Assembly: GCA_947311845.1 (NCBI GenBank)
Contig: CAMZMU010000059.1
Location: 34,543,777 to 34,607,776 of the forward strand
Source: Poa pratensis
Taxonomy: Eukaryota; Streptophyta; Magnoliopsida; Poales; Poaceae
Reading direction: 5' to 3'
Length of the DNA stretch: 64,000 nucleotides
The first letter of the stretch is position 1. Each line of letters begins with the position of its first letter. The translations under genes and the position numbers were made by a program. The notes beneath the pieces were generated by a model, which did no database searches, was not told the DNA's origin, and saw only the letters and a program-made list of their open reading frames with translations. Positions 1-11,802 of this stretch are shown piece by piece.

Positions 1-2095
1 CAAAGGGCTCCATGGAGCCCGCTGACCAGAGTAGCCGAAGGTGTCATATGAATCAGTTGACAAGTCCTCATCTTCTTCATTTAGATGCTCTTATCCTAAT
101 TCCCAATGGACACATATATCTGTATCTTCCGTAGTAAGTAACCAGCTAATATGTCACTGCGAGGTATGATAGGAACTACAATTAGTCCTCGATTATCATT
201 CAGAGCCATGTTTATTTTCTTTACTTTCACAAAAAGATGCATTGTTTCTTACCTACTGTTCCAACAAAAGACCGTCCACCTTTCCATGTGAGAAAATGAG
301 CGCCGAAACGAGGAAGAGGAAGGGGACACTCAGCACAGTCCCGATGAGGTACAACAAAATCAACAACAACAAAAACCACAAATAGTTCTCATGGGAACAG
401 AGTTTGTGGTCAACAATATCCAACCGCATATAGTATAGTTACTCTCTAGATTAGTGGATAAACATATTGTAGCGCAAAGACGCCAAACTTGATGACACTA
501 GTGATGTAATGGCCAACTGAAGAGGGTGACAATGTAAAAGAGAAGGGCAACAATGTGGCAGTGGTGTCCAACTATAATTAATGGAGATGACGACGAGGGG
601 AGGGGTAGGGGAAGTTTCGATATGAAAAGTGCTTGAGGTGGGGGATCTTTTCCCTAGTGCTAAAGCTTACGATCGGCGATCCCTAACTTGTGATGCCTTT
701 TGACTTTTAGTTTCTTTAGAACACGAACTATGTAGTATCATTTTCACGCGATCCAGAAATAACTGCTTCTAAGTAGATTCATCCAAGTCTAAAAGGATGT
801 GAGGTTCTTCAAAAGGACTCTCACTCTCTCTAAGTCAACACATGAAGTCATCCTATTCCCAATTGGGCAGCATCTTCAGAAACATTGTTGGGCCTGTTCA
901 TGGATTGAGTTGAGTATGATACATAAATTGGTCATGAAGGGTCATTTACGAATGCAATTGGACACTTCAAGGTTTGGATTTGGTAAATTTTCATATCCCC
1001 GCTTATTAAGGGGGATAAGAATGCTATGTGTATCTCTGAGGCGCTAATGGGCTCGGACCATCACATGAGTTTTCGTCTTCTGATGTTTCCTTTTTGGTTT
1101 CTGTTTTTCGCCTTTTAGCTTTACCTATATTATTCTAGCTATTGTTAATTATTTAATACTTTTTATCTTCTCACATTTTGTTCTTGTTTTCTCCCTTTTT
1201 CAACAAATAAAGAAAAATCATGTTAATATTTTCACTTTTTCTTCATAGTTCCTTTTTCATGATGTAGAAATTTACTTATTTGTTTATTTTACCATTTTCC
1301 TTTCCATCATTTTTTAAAGCAAACACATGGAAGTGTGAATTTCATGTATTGTGTCAATCTGTTTTGAAATCATGAACATTTTGTTTAGATACATGAACGT
1401 TTACTTAGGCGACAAATGGACATTTATTTTTATTGTTATCGTGTTTTTACTTTCTAGATGTATATTTTGAATGCCATAAATATATATATTTAAAACATAA
1501 ACATAATTATCGAATTACACTAACACCTTTTGGATTATTATATGGCTCTTCTTGAACCACTCCTATAAAATGCTCATAAACATCATATAAAATCTCAACC
1601 TATCGAGCCGTGAAATATTTCAATAGATAAATAAAAGTTTTAAGTGAATATTCACCTAGTTCACATTGCATATTTATTATTTGTTTCTCCGTACCAATTT
1701 AAATGCAATTCTTCACACCTTTTTTACGATGGAACAAAAATAACGATATCATGATTATTTTAAAAAATATTTTTCTGTGGCTAAAAAGCAGAAAAAGTAA
1801 GAATTTAACTGAAAAACGAAATTAAAACTTACAAAAGAAAACATAACCAGCCAAACAAATTAAAAGAAAAAATACGAACGGAGAGAGAGAAAAAAGATAC
1901 TGGAGCATCCAACTGTGCTAGGAGCACTCTGGATCGAGTTTAATCATAGTTGGGCTCGGGTTGTTCTAGTACGCTGATGGCCTTCGATCAGCCCACGGCA
2001 ACGTCACGCGTAAACTCGACGGAGGCGACTGATAGGTGAGAGCTCGATGGCATTCTGGTAGGTGGAGCTGCAAGCAACTGACCTTACCCAAACCC
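1..2095. other. AT-rich intergenic DNA, no gene recognised
   Basis: No reading frame here has recognisable protein similarity. The only open frame of note (799-1047, 82 codons) has no domain and atypical composition. The stretch 1064-1900 is strongly AT-rich with short homopolymer runs. I see no convincing terminal inverted repeats or LTRs. Confidence 0.6.
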
Positions 2096-2568
2096 AAGTA
2101 CCGACCGAGATGTCAGTGGAGTTTCAGACTTGAGAGACGTGTCAACCGAAAAGACAATTTCAGTTAGGAAATCTATCATATGATCTTTCTGTTTGGTTCA
2201 AAATTACACTAAGAGCTTGTCTACTCCTAATAAGCCACACTTTTGTTACCAGAAACAAGATCACTTATGTTCTAAGTTTCTACTCTCTTGGTTCTGACTT
2301 GCAGTTAGTCTGATGCATACAATTTGAGTTCGATATCAACGTGTTTATATTGACTGACCTGTGTTTTTTTTTTACTTTTGAGCCATAGGGAGGAACTCTA
2401 AGGTTTGTCAATTTGGGTTCCACTTGAGAGCTTGTTTTCTCCTTCTCGTCTGGTAAGAAGATAAGACCGCCAAAGGCGAAGACGAGTGATATTGGGTGCC
2501 TGCTTATTTTCTGATCTATTTTGGTTTTCTACTTTTCTCATGAATCTGTATCCTCTCAACTGAATAGA
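2096..2568 (+). repeat. Duplicated segment, copy A (upstream of the F-box gene)
   Basis: This segment matches, in the same order, sequence at about 4660-5078, then 36437-36500, then 37985-38085. Shared landmarks are GATGTCAGTGGAG near 2110 and 4672, TTTCAGTTAGGAAATCT near 2157 and 4832, TTACTTTTGAGCC near 2370 and 5046, GTTCCACTTGAGAG near 2417 and 36447, and AGACGAGTGA near 2480 and 37992. Copy A is continuous, so it preserves the older arrangement. The other copy was broken up by later insertions. Confidence 0.8.
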
Positions 2569-2840
2569 GCCCCCCTTCCAATATTTTTTTTAATAAAAAA
2601 CTACACACTTTTTTTGACCCAAAAAAAACTATACACTTTTTTTTTTGCGAAATGTGTTTGATCAAGCGCATCAAGTAGCCTGGGTCGATGTATAGGAAAA
2701 AGGTTACAGCGAACAACGTGTTCTTTGAGGATTCTATTTCGTACAATGGGCGGACACGATCGTCCCACTAGCTCTGTCCAACATAAACCGATCGAAACCC
2801 ATGTATATGCCCTAGCTGGTCTCCAAACGGCCAGAGCGCC

Positions 2841-4153
2841 ATGGACGCGCCGCCGCCGAGAACGCAAGCAAACGCCTCTGCGGGCGGCGGCTGGTCCAAC
2901 CTCCCGCGAGACCTTGCGGCCGACGTCCACGGCCGTCTGAGCTTCGTCGACCGCCTCGCCTTCACCGCGGTCTTTGGCGAGGCGTTCAAGCAGGAGGCGC
3001 CATGGCTCCTCCTCCACGGCGGGCAGTTCAGGTGGGAGTGGGACACCGCTGCGGTCTTCTCCCTTGTGGACCGGCGTGCCGCCACCGTGCGAGTTCCGGA
3101 TCCCTATTTGCGCGACCGCGTCATCATCGGCTCCTCGGGCGGGTGGCTCGTCACGGCCGACCAGCGGGCTCGCATGCACATGCTCAACCCAGTCACGGGC
3201 GAGCAGGCCGCGTTGCCGGCGATCACCACCATGCCCTTCCTCGACGACAAGCCCCCGTGGATCACCTTCGCCATGAAAGCCTTCAGGGACGCCCTGTACG
3301 GCGGCCGCAGGCTGTACGACTACGATCTCACCTCGTTTAACGCCAACGCGTTGAAAACGTCAGACGAGACAACGCCCCAGCACTTTGAAGCCGACCAGAT
3401 ACGTTTCTCTTTCTACTCCAAGGTCGTCCTCTCGGCCACACCGCGCCCCGGCAGCTACGCTGCCATGCTCATTCTGGACCGGAAGTTAGGACTCGGAGCC
3501 ACAGCTTTCGCGACGGCTCGTAATCCGGCGTGGAGGCTGGCGCCATCGCACGATGGAATCGAGGACGCAATCCACCACAAGGGCCGGTTCTACTCCATCA
3601 CCTTCTCCGGTGTCGTGGAGGTCTGGGAGGAGCACGATGGCGAGTTCACGAGCAAGGTGGTCACGCCTTCAAGTCCAAGTCTGGCCAAGAAAGACGACGA
3701 GTGGCATGGCCGTAAGTACCTGGCGGCGGCGCTCGACGGGAGGTTGATGGTGCTGATCAAGAAGGAGCAGGAGAAGAAGGATGGTTGGAGTTGGACATGG
3801 AAGTGCTCATTCACGGTGCAGGTTTTGGATGACGCGCGTCCGGGAGGTGGGAGGAGGCTCAAGACATCGGGGAGGCCGCGCTGTTTGTAGGGGTGAACAG
3901 CTCGCTCTGCGTGTCCACGAGGGAGCACCCGGAGCTCATTGCTGGCGGCGTCTACTTCACAGACGACCAGCTGGAGAAGGCCGCGAAACGACGCGAGAAG
4001 AGCCTCCTCCCTCGCTATGGATCCATCGCTGACTGCCGCAAGCGGGACGTCGGCGTGTACCGCCTTAAAGACGGTAAAGTGAAGAAGATTGCGGCGCTCG
4101 GGCGGCACCCAAGTTGGCCGCCACCGGCGTGGTTCACGCCCTCCTTCTCATGA
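2841..4153 (+). pseudogene. F-box/DUF295 (KIB-type beta-propeller) gene with one frameshift
   Basis: The product would be an SCF ubiquitin-ligase substrate receptor-like protein. An N-terminal F-box-like segment (residues about 19-58, beginning SNLPRDLAADV) is followed by a DUF295-type beta-propeller region, a family greatly expanded in grasses. The first frame runs from the ATG at 2841 and stops at 3888-3890. The family's C-terminal block (DIGEAALFVGVNSSLCVS, then CRKRDVGVYRLKDGK and WPPPAWFTPSF) continues in another frame from about 3848 to the TGA at 4151-4153. One inserted or missing base in the G-rich stretch 3838-3857 explains this. With it corrected the protein would be about 436 residues, near normal for the family, and there is no intron. 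It may be a recent pseudogene, an allele, or an assembly error, because both halves otherwise look unbroken. Confidence 0.8.
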
Positions 4154-4196
4154 TATATAGTTTGAGGTTTTCACGCCCTCCTTCTCATGATATATA
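4133..4196 (+). repeat. 27-bp direct duplication across the F-box stop codon
   Basis: The 27 bases at 4133-4159 recur exactly at 4170-4196 (period 37). The first copy holds the last codons and stop of the F-box gene. The second abuts the Stowaway element at 4197. Confidence 0.85.
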
Positions 4197-4277
4197 CTCC
4201 CTCCGTTTGGAAGGATGTCACAAAAATGATCTATCTATAGTTCATTTTTATGACATCCTTTTTCCGAACGGAGGGAG
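4197..4277. mobile_element. Stowaway-type MITE (81 bp)
   Basis: The left terminus CTCCCTCCGTTTGGAAGGAT and the right terminus ending GAACGGAGGGAG are inverted repeats. The element is flanked by TA at 4195-4196 and 4278-4279, the target duplication of Tc1/mariner-type Stowaway elements. It has no coding capacity and lies just after the F-box stop, so it would fall in that gene's 3' UTR. Confidence 0.9.
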
Positions 4278-4279
4278 TA

Positions 4280-4410
4280 GTTTTTTTTTTAGATATAAGG
4301 CCATAAGCCCAGCTTTATACATTAATAAAGCCGCAAACGGCTCGAAGGGTACAAGGGTGCTGATCAAAACAGTTTACAACGCAGCGCACTAAGAATACGA
4401 AATTTCCTAG
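4280..4410 (-). mobile_element. Probable LINE 3'-end fragment, antisense
   Basis: Read on the minus strand, this ends with a GGCTTTATTAATG-type stretch, then GGGCTTATGGCC and a run of A residues (the T run at about 4280-4290). That is how truncated plant LINE 3' ends look. No reverse-transcriptase coding sequence is present. The 5' boundary is uncertain. Confidence 0.4.
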
Positions 4411-4659
4411 CGCGCATGCGGTTGGAAAATGTTTATCATCGAGATGATTTCCTCGTCCTTTTTTGCGATTCAGTAGTTGGGTTTCCCCAAAAACGAGTAA
4501 TCAATACAGTAGTTTTTGCAACATATTTTCTAATTTTGTGGAAACCAAATCCCCGTTTTCGCTGCCGCACCCAAATAAAGATTTAGTTTGTTACACGGTT
4601 ATGTGAGTTTACGAAAACTAGTCCGCTAATACCTTGTATCAAAACAAGGCCTAAGTAAG

Positions 4660-5078
4660 TATCGATCGAGATGTCAGTGGAGGTTCAGACTTAGTGATCA
4701 TTGATCTATAACCGAGTAATTTGCCGGAAGCTATCGTGTTCCTGTGGTTGTATGATCATTGATCTATAACCGAGTAATTTTGTCAGTTGAGAAGGACCAT
4801 CTCTTTTTTTTTGTTCCAGGATGTCTGCGGCATTTCAGTTAGGAAATCTCGCAAGTGATCTTTTTTTTTAGATTCACTCTCGCAAGTGATCTTTCTGTTT
4901 GCTTCAAAATTACACTACGAGCTTGTCCACTCAAAATAAGCCAAACTCTTACTTATCAAGAAACAAGATCATCACTTCAGTTTATACTCTCTCGGACTGT
5001 CCTGCAGTTAGTCCAGTGCATACTACTTGAGTATTTTTTTTTTTTTTACTTTTGAGCCTTAGGGGAAGTCTTGTCAAT
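4660..5078 (+). repeat. Duplicated segment, copy B, first part
   Basis: This is the diverged counterpart of 2096-2405. It carries extra local duplications: a 27-base string starting near 4697 repeats near 4753, and a CTCGCAAGTGATCTTT string repeats near 4846 and 4881. It ends at GTCAAT (5073-5078), where the 31.4-kb nested insertion starts. The homology resumes at another GTCAAT at 36437. Confidence 0.75.
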
Positions 5079-5780
5079 CATCCACAGTAGTAGTACAAAT
5101 GACCCAAAAAGTAAAAAAAAATTACAGATAGGTCAATGAACCACCTAGCGACGACTACCAACACCGGAGCGAGCCGAAGGCGCGCCGCTGTCCTCGCCCC
5201 TCCCTCACCGGAGTCGGGCAAAGCTTGCCGTTGTAGAGCTTGTTGTAGTAGACAGACGAGAAGTCTTCGTGCTAAGACCCCAAAGGTCCAGCACACAGGA
5301 GCAGCAACCATCGTCAAAGATGAGAACCGTAGATCGGAAAAACTTGACCTGCAACCACACCGACGAACACGAAAACCGACAAGATCCCAGGAGATCCATC
5401 GGACACACAAATCCACGTGCCCTCCACTAGCGGTAGACGCACCAACGGAGTGGGGATAGGGCAGGGAGTACCTTATTCTGACACCGGGATGTAGCCACCA
5501 CCTCACAACCCGGACGAAGACATGAAAACTAGTTAAAACAGCAAACGGGAACCCTCCCGCCAACGAGAAGCCGGGATCCGCTGCCCGTCCAAGGCCTGGA
5601 AGGCCATGGGAGGCAGTCGCCGGCGGCCGGGACGGAAGACCTAATCGCCTTTCGATGGCCTCCTCTGTCTCGTACCGGTTCGGCCCAATTAAGGCCGTTA
5701 GAGTTATAAGATGCTCCTATGTCCTCTTCCCCAAGCGTGTGAACAAGCTCGAAGTCGTTGGGTGGTGCAAACGCATGGTG
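5079..5780 (-). mobile_element. Retroposon-like repetitive fragment, antisense, unclassified
   Basis: On the minus strand this is a GC-rich stretch ending in a T-rich tail (5100-5125). From memory it resembles the untranslated parts of abundant grass non-LTR retroposons. No open frame has recognisable domains. The left edge coincides with the GTCAAT repeat at 5073-5078. Class and boundaries are inference. Confidence 0.3.
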
Positions 5781-5885
5781 ACTAACAAACTCTAAATCAA
5801 CGGGAAGGGCCTCACCCAACTGCTCGCAGAGTCAAGTCAGTCGGCGATATTTGGGAAACGCAAACGGGAGCAGAGATAACACGAT

Positions 5886-5999
5886 GTGCGGGCTACCAAG
5901 GAGCATGACGTTGGGGAGTTCATCCGCAACGACGCCACATCCAAGCCGACGTGTTTCTCTCCTGAGGTGGCTATGGCAAAGAATCTTATGGCCACAATT
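5886..5999 (+). pseudogene. Relic coding fragment, left half, interrupted by the gypsy element
   Basis: A short frame (including DVGEFIRNDATSKPTCFSP) runs up to the gypsy insertion at 6000. A coding-like relic resumes after the gypsy 3' LTR at 34060. The two halves may belong to the NAM-associated C-terminal type of protein that often accompanies PIF/Harbinger transposons, but this half alone is too short to assign. Confidence 0.35.
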
Positions 6000-7018
6000 T
6001 GCCGGCCCAGTGGAAACCAGTGTACCACGGGCCGGCCTGTCACAGCCCTCGACACTCTGCAGAGGATTCTGCTAAGGACCAGGCGTTTCAGCCTGGCGAG
6101 CCTCGCGAGGAACTTTTCCCTCGCGAGGGCTTCTTCTATCAAGAAATACCACTAAGTCCTGGCGAACGTCTGCGCCACCCTCGCGAGGCGTCGAGTACTT
6201 CAAAACCTCAACGAGGCAGTCAAGCCCTCGCGGGGTTCCTTCAAGTGGAAGCAAGCTCTGTCTCCGCTGCAGAGCGCACATGGCCTCTGCGCCTGCCGCA
6301 GAATGACGCGTGCGCCTGCGCGTGGTGACGACGACGCCGCAGTTTCCTCTTTGGTGATTAAAGGCAGTCAACAAAGCTACACCAAGCAAAGCGGAATACA
6401 AGGATTGTCGTTCCGGTGATAAGGGGACCGTTGGCCACTACGCTCCAAGCCAACGTCACCGTGGGGCACCCCACGGACCTCTAAGGCGCCAGCCCATCGT
6501 CTTGGATGGACGGTGGCTTTTTCTGCAAAGGAGACGTTGCTCTCTGCCATGGACCGTGTCCATGGACAGCCCCGTCGCCGTGCACTGTGCTCCTTCTCCG
6601 TCGCCATGTGGTAGCCCTTCCCGCCTTGTGAATTCGGGGAAGAGGCCCGGGGCACCTATATAAGGAGGCAGTGTATGACCGAAGGGGGGGGATCATTCAT
6701 CCACACCATAGCGAACAAGACAAAGCTCCTTCCACCATAATCCACTATAGCCATAGCTGAGCCCTCAGCAAGCTCATCGTACTGTAACCTCTACAAGCAG
6801 TGCAGTACAACAGAGCAGGACGTAGGGTCTTTACACCTCGCGGTGGGCCTGAACCTGGGTACGTGCTGGTGTTTTCTCTCTGTCGTGATGTTCCTCACCG
6901 AGCTCGACGAGCACCGCCGCCGAGGTAGTTGAGGATTGTTTGACTGCGTGTTCAGCCCGTTTCCGATTCCTGGCATCAGTGAGACACACCCCTAGTTCCT
7001 TGGGACCAGTCTCCGACA
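6000..7018 (+). repeat. 5' LTR of the Tat-type gypsy element
   Basis: This pairs with 33039-34059. It has a TATA-like TATATAA at 6657-6663, and the matching copy is at 33696-33702. It starts TGCCGGCCC, where the 3' LTR starts TGTTGGCCC, and ends CCGACA. Confidence 0.92.
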
Positions 7019-7020
7019 TT

Positions 7021-7038
7021 TGGCGCGCCAGGTAGGGG
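7021..7038 (+). other. Primer-binding site of the Tat-type element
   Basis: TGGCGCGCCAGGTAGGGG starts two bases after the 5' LTR. A TGG start at this place is the normal tRNA 3'-CCA pairing site. I did not identify the tRNA. Confidence 0.7.
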
Positions 7039-7068
7039 GCTGAGCCGCGTCTTCAACCTCTCCACTCC

Positions 7069-8790
7069 ATGGCCGAAACGCGAGCCGAGCGTCTCGCCCG
7101 CCGGACGTCCGACAGAGCCAATACCGAGCCCACCGTCAACCGCAACCTGCGTGGCCGCCCGCGCGCCAACAACGCTCCAGAGCGCGACGCCGACCCCGAG
7201 CCCCATGTCGAGCACCTAGAGGACGGCGACGGCGACGAGGAAGCTTCCTCCCTGCACCCGTCCAGAAACCCAAGCGCTTCCTCGCAAAGCCGGGTGGCGC
7301 CCAGCCCAGCCGCTGCACTACTCATGGCGCAGGAGCTACTGCGCTACCGGCCCACGCAGGCGGGCCATGACGGCTGGCTCAACTGCATCGAGGAGCTCAT
7401 CAACACCGCTGGCGTACCTGCTCCGACGCCAGCACTCTCTCGCTTGCTGGTACACCACTCCGGATGCGGAGGGAACGTAGCGCACGGTGCTCCTCCTCCC
7501 CCTCCGCCTCCGCGACCACCTCCTCCAACTGGACCACCAGCGGGGAATCACCGTGCCGCGTCGCACGCGTCCTCGCCGCACGACTGCCAGATCGTGCAGC
7601 GAACATCTCCAGATGCGCGCGTGGAAATCGAGCGCCAGCGGGACCGCCACAACCGCGTCGTCCAGGAGATTGCAGCCGCAGGCCGCCAGAACCGCAACAC
7701 GCTCACGGGCGGCGTCGTGACATACGCCACTGGCTGCCCCGCCTTCACCCGCAACTTGCGCCGCGTCGTCTGGCCACCGTCTCCATCCAAGCCACGGGAG
7801 GCGACGACAAGGTGATTGCCAACTGGCTCTCCATGGCCCTCAAGGATTCAGCACTCTCATGGCTCCTGAACCTCCCCGAGAACACCATCGACACATGGGA
7901 GGACCTCTGCAAGTGCTTTGTTGCAAACTTCAAGGGCACGTACGAGCGCGCCCTCACCTACAACGATCTCCGCGCGGTGCGCCAAAAGCCAGACGAGACC
8001 CTCCGCAGGTACATCCAGTGCTTCAGCCAGGTCCGCAACAAGATCCCGAACATCCCAGACTCGCACGTCATCTCTGCCTTCAGAGAGGGCGTTACGAACC
8101 ACAGGATGCTCGAGAAGCTCGGCATCCATGACACTCTCACCTCGGTGGTGAAACTCTTCGACTTGGCGGACAAGTGCGCCAAGGCTGAAGAGGGTCTCCT
8201 CTTCGTCAAGCAAGAGCCAGAGGCAGAGCCTCATGAGGGGTCCAAGCCCAAGAAGAAGGCTAGCGAGAAGCGCAAGCCCACTGTTGTCCTCGCGGCAGAG
8301 CCCGACGCCAAGCAGAAGCGTGCGGCCGCTCCAGCGGAAGACGCCAAGAAGGCAGATGATCGCCCATTCTGCATCTACCACAACAGGCACAACCACACGA
8401 CTGAAGATTGCTGGGAGCTCAAGAAGCTTCGCGACAACCGCGAACAACGCCACGGTCGTGGCGGCCGCGGCGGTGGCCGTGGCGGCCGCGGGGGCGGTCG
8501 CTGGAACAACAACTACAGCAACTACCAGCAGTACCCACAAGCGAATGCTTTCCAGCAGACCCCGCCGGGCAAAACAATAATCTCCCTGATGAGGACCCTG
8601 GGGGCTACCAGGTCCCTCGCGGGGCAGCATGCATCCTCGGCGGGGCCCAGGCACCCAAGTCCAACCGCCACTTCAAGCAGCTCACTCGTGAGGTCAGCGT
8701 CGTGCTTCCTGGGTTGAGGCGTCCCAACCCCTCAAGTGGTCGCAATACCCCATCGCCTTCGACTCTAGCGACCACCCAAAATCCACCAAG
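7069..8790 (+). pseudogene. Gypsy gag, frameshifted
   Basis: This is the capsid/nucleocapsid precursor of the Tat-type element. The N-terminal part is open from the ATG at 7069 to a stop at 7813-7815. The retrotransposon gag core (ANWLSMALKDSALSWLLNL, then FKGTYERAL) continues in a different frame from about 7800. The join looks like a small deletion plus a frameshift near 7775-7800. A nucleocapsid-like knuckle (CIYHNRHNHTTEDC) lies near 8371-8412, followed by a Gly/Arg-rich tract (8455-8505). A further frame change near 8600-8700 separates gag from the protease. It cannot make a normal Gag. Confidence 0.85.
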
Positions 8791-8793
8791 ACT

Positions 8794-9394
8794 GTGGGCA
8801 CCATCCCTCTGGTGTGCACTCCCACCATCAACAACATCGCTATCACCAAGACGCTCATAGATGGGGGTGCAGGACAGAGCGTCATCTCTGTTGAGACCTT
8901 CGAGAAGCTTCAAGTGCCATATGAGCGACTGATGCCCACCAGGCCCTTCTCGGGGGTGACAGAGGGAACCACCACCCCGCTGGGGCAAGTGAGGCTTCCA
9001 GTCACCTTCGGAACGCAAGAAAACTACCGCACCGAGTTCATCGACTTCGACGTCATGCACATCGGCCTGCCCTACACCGCCATCCTCGGCTACCCCGCCC
9101 TCGCGAAGTTCATGGTGTCACTCACCACGCCTAAAACATCGTCAAGCTTCCAGGCTGCAGCGGCGCCATCACCATACGTGGCCAGGTCAAGGACGCCGTG
9201 TGCTCTGTCGAGCATACCTACAAGGCCGCTGCAGTGGCATTTCCCGCTGACGAGGACACAGAAGAACCCCCCGCGAGGCCGGCAAAGAAGAAGCAGTTGT
9301 TCTCTCAGGAAAGGGCAGCCACGAAGAAGGTGCCACTGGACGCCAGCGGCTCGGGGGCTAGCGTCACCATAGGCGCTGGATTGCCTACCAAATA
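8794..9394 (+). pseudogene. Gypsy aspartic protease
   Basis: A retropepsin-type domain is shown by TLIDGGAGQSVISVETF near 8851 and the downstream hydrophobic GLPYTAILGYPALAKF near 9064. The active-site string is IDGG rather than DTG or DSG, which I believe is usual in this lineage. The frame shifts again after about 9130, and a stop lies at 9393-9395 ahead of the reverse transcriptase. Confidence 0.8.
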
Positions 9395-9434
9395 GGAAAG
9401 CGCGCTCGTCGCCTTCCTCAGGGCAAACTCTGAC

Positions 9435-11695
9435 ATGTTCGCATGGACGCCGTCAGATATGTCCGGAGTACCGAGGGAGGTGATCGAGCACCACTTAGCC
9501 GCGTGTCCAAACGCACGCTCAGTGAAGCAGAAAGCATGGCGCCAAGCGCCAGAGAAGCAAGAATTCATCATCAAGGAAGTAGAGAAGCTAAAAGAAGCAT
9601 ACATAATTCGAGAGGTGGCACACCCCACTTGGTTCTCCAACACGGTGGTCGTCCCCAAGCACACTGGTGGAGGCCGGCTCCGCATCGACTTCACCGACCT
9701 CAACAAGGCCTGTCCCAAGGAGCCGTACCCATTGCCGAGAATAGACCAGATCGTGGACTCAACAGCCGGCTGCGACCTCCTATGTTTTCTGGATGCCTTC
9801 TCAGGCTACCACCAGATCAAGATGGCGCAGGAGGACGAGGAAAAGACAACATTCCTCACCCCTCGTGGTGTGTTCTGTTACGTCTGCATGCCCTTCGGCC
9901 TGAAGAACGTCGGCGCCACGTTAAAGAGGCTCATGAGGGTCGCCTTGGGGGCTCAGATGGGAGAAACGCAGAAGCCTACGTCGACGACATCGTGGTCAAG
10001 ACCCGCGAAGAGCACACACTCCTGAAGGATCTCGAGGAAACCTTTACCAACCTGCGCAAGGTGAACATCAAGCTGAACCCCGCCAAGTGCGTCTTCGGGG
10101 TACCATCAGGCAAACTCTTCGGGTTCCTAGTGTCTCACCGCGGCATCGAAGCAAATCCCGACAAGATCAAGGCCATAGAAGAAATGCAGCCACCTCGTCG
10201 CCTCAAGGACATGCAACGCCTCGCGGGATGCATGGCCAGCCTTGGCCGTTTCATCTCCAAGTTCGGCGAGAGGGCGCTGCCATTTTTCAAGATCATGAAG
10301 AGGTCTGGCACATTCAAGTGGACGCCAGAAGCAGCCAAGGCATTCGAAGACCTGAAGAAGTACCTGGCCAGTCCTCCAATCATGGTCGCCCCACGACCTC
10401 ACGAGCCTCTGAAGCTGTACTTATCAGCCACTCCTCAGACGGCAAGCGTGGTCCTGGTGGCAGAAAGGGAAGAGCCGGTCCTCGCCAAGAAAGACACTGC
10501 CTCGCCAAGCCCAGAGCCTCCCGACAAGGAAACAGCCTCCCCAAGCCCCGAGCCCCAAGTCAAGCCAGCGCGACCAACAAACGTCCTCGCCGAGGACCCG
10601 CCGCAAGAAAACCTCGACAAGGCCCCTGAAGAGCACCGCGAAGAGCCCAGCGCTGATCCACCATCAACAACGCTTGTCGAGCACCCCATCTACTTCGTCA
10701 GCACAGTGTTGCGGGATGCTCGCGAGCGGTACGCCATGCAGCAAAAGCTCCTCTTCGCGCTCCTCATCGCCTCCAGGAAGCTACGCCACTACTTCCAGGG
10801 CCACCCCATCAGGGTGGTCACATTGTACCCTCTGGAGCAAGTTCTGCGCAACCCAAACGCCACAGACCGCGTCGCGGGATGGGGCATCGAACTGCAACCC
10901 TTCGAGCTGCAGTTTGACCCCACCAGGGTCATCAAGGGCAGGGCACTGGCAGACTTCACGGCCGAGTGGACGGACACGTGTCAGGAAGAGCCTCAAGAGG
11001 ACGAGGCCGCATCATCAGGCGGGATAGCGCCCAACTACTGGACCATGCACTTCGACGGAGCATTCGCATGCCAAAGCGCGGGGGCTGGCGCCGTCCTGAC
11101 TTCACCAATAGGCGACAAGCTCTTCTACGCTGTCCAGCTGTGCTTCACGGGCAATGACATGATCTCCAACAACATCGCTGAGTACGAAGGTCTCCTCGCA
11201 GGGCTCAGAGCTGCAATCGCTCTCGGCATCAAACGCATACTCATCAAGGGCGATTCCCAACTCCTGGTCAACTTCTCTAACAAGAGCTACAAGCCTAAAG
11301 ACGGCCACATGACCGCTTACCTCGAGGAGGTCTGCAGGCTCGAGAAGAACTTCAGGGGAATGGAGCTCATGCATATCCCTCGAGGGGAGAATCAGGAGGC
11401 GGATGACATCGCGAAGAGAGCATCAAGAAGGGAAGCCCAACAAGTAGGCGTATTCGAGGAGAGGCTCACCAGGGCATCAGTCAAACAGCCGAAAGAAGCA
11501 GCTGACATGGACATTGACGAAGAGCTCCCGCTAGCGCCAGCAACTGGAGCACCAGACTGCGGTCCGCCCTCAGGAGATCGCTTGCTACTTACCTTGGTGC
11601 GTCAAGCTGCAGACTGGATTGTCGAGATCAAGGAATACCTACAGGATGGTGTCCTCCCTGAAGAAGATGCAGAAGCAGAAAGAATCGCTCGTTAG
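9435..11695 (+). pseudogene. Gypsy reverse transcriptase and two RNase H domains, frameshifted
   Basis: The polymerase starts in one frame (PTWFSNTVVVPKHTGGGRLR, CFLDAFSGYHQI near 9787) and passes to another near 9945-9985, where the catalytic YVDD box is read (about 9978-9989). The second frame then stays open to 11695. It covers the RT thumb, the gypsy-type RNase H (10400-10860) and a second archaeal-type RNase H (about 11038-11430, with MHFDGAFA, EYEGLLAGLRAA, KGDSQLL and HIPRGENQEADDIAKRAS). A Pro/Glu-rich linker (10480-10680) sits inside the first RNase H region. A stop at 11693-11695 precedes the integrase part. The double RNase H is a Tat/Ogre hallmark. Confidence 0.88.
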
Positions 11696-11802
11696 GCCAA
11701 GTCATACTGCCTCCATGAGGGAGATCTGTACCGCAAGCGTCCTAACGGATCGCGTTGCGATGCGTCCCTCAAAAGAAGGTCGTCAGCTGAAGAGGAGCAT
11801 AC

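Noticed and set aside
799..1047. 82-codon plus-strand ORF
   Set aside because: No domain, no supporting splice or codon signal, and isolated in AT-rich DNA.
2601..3179. 192-codon minus-strand ORF over the F-box gene
   Set aside because: It is a shadow of the GC-rich F-box coding sequence. The plus-strand frame has family similarity and this one does not.
7857..8654. 265-codon minus-strand ORF
   Set aside because: It is antisense to gag coding sequence with clear Gag motifs, so it is a shadow.
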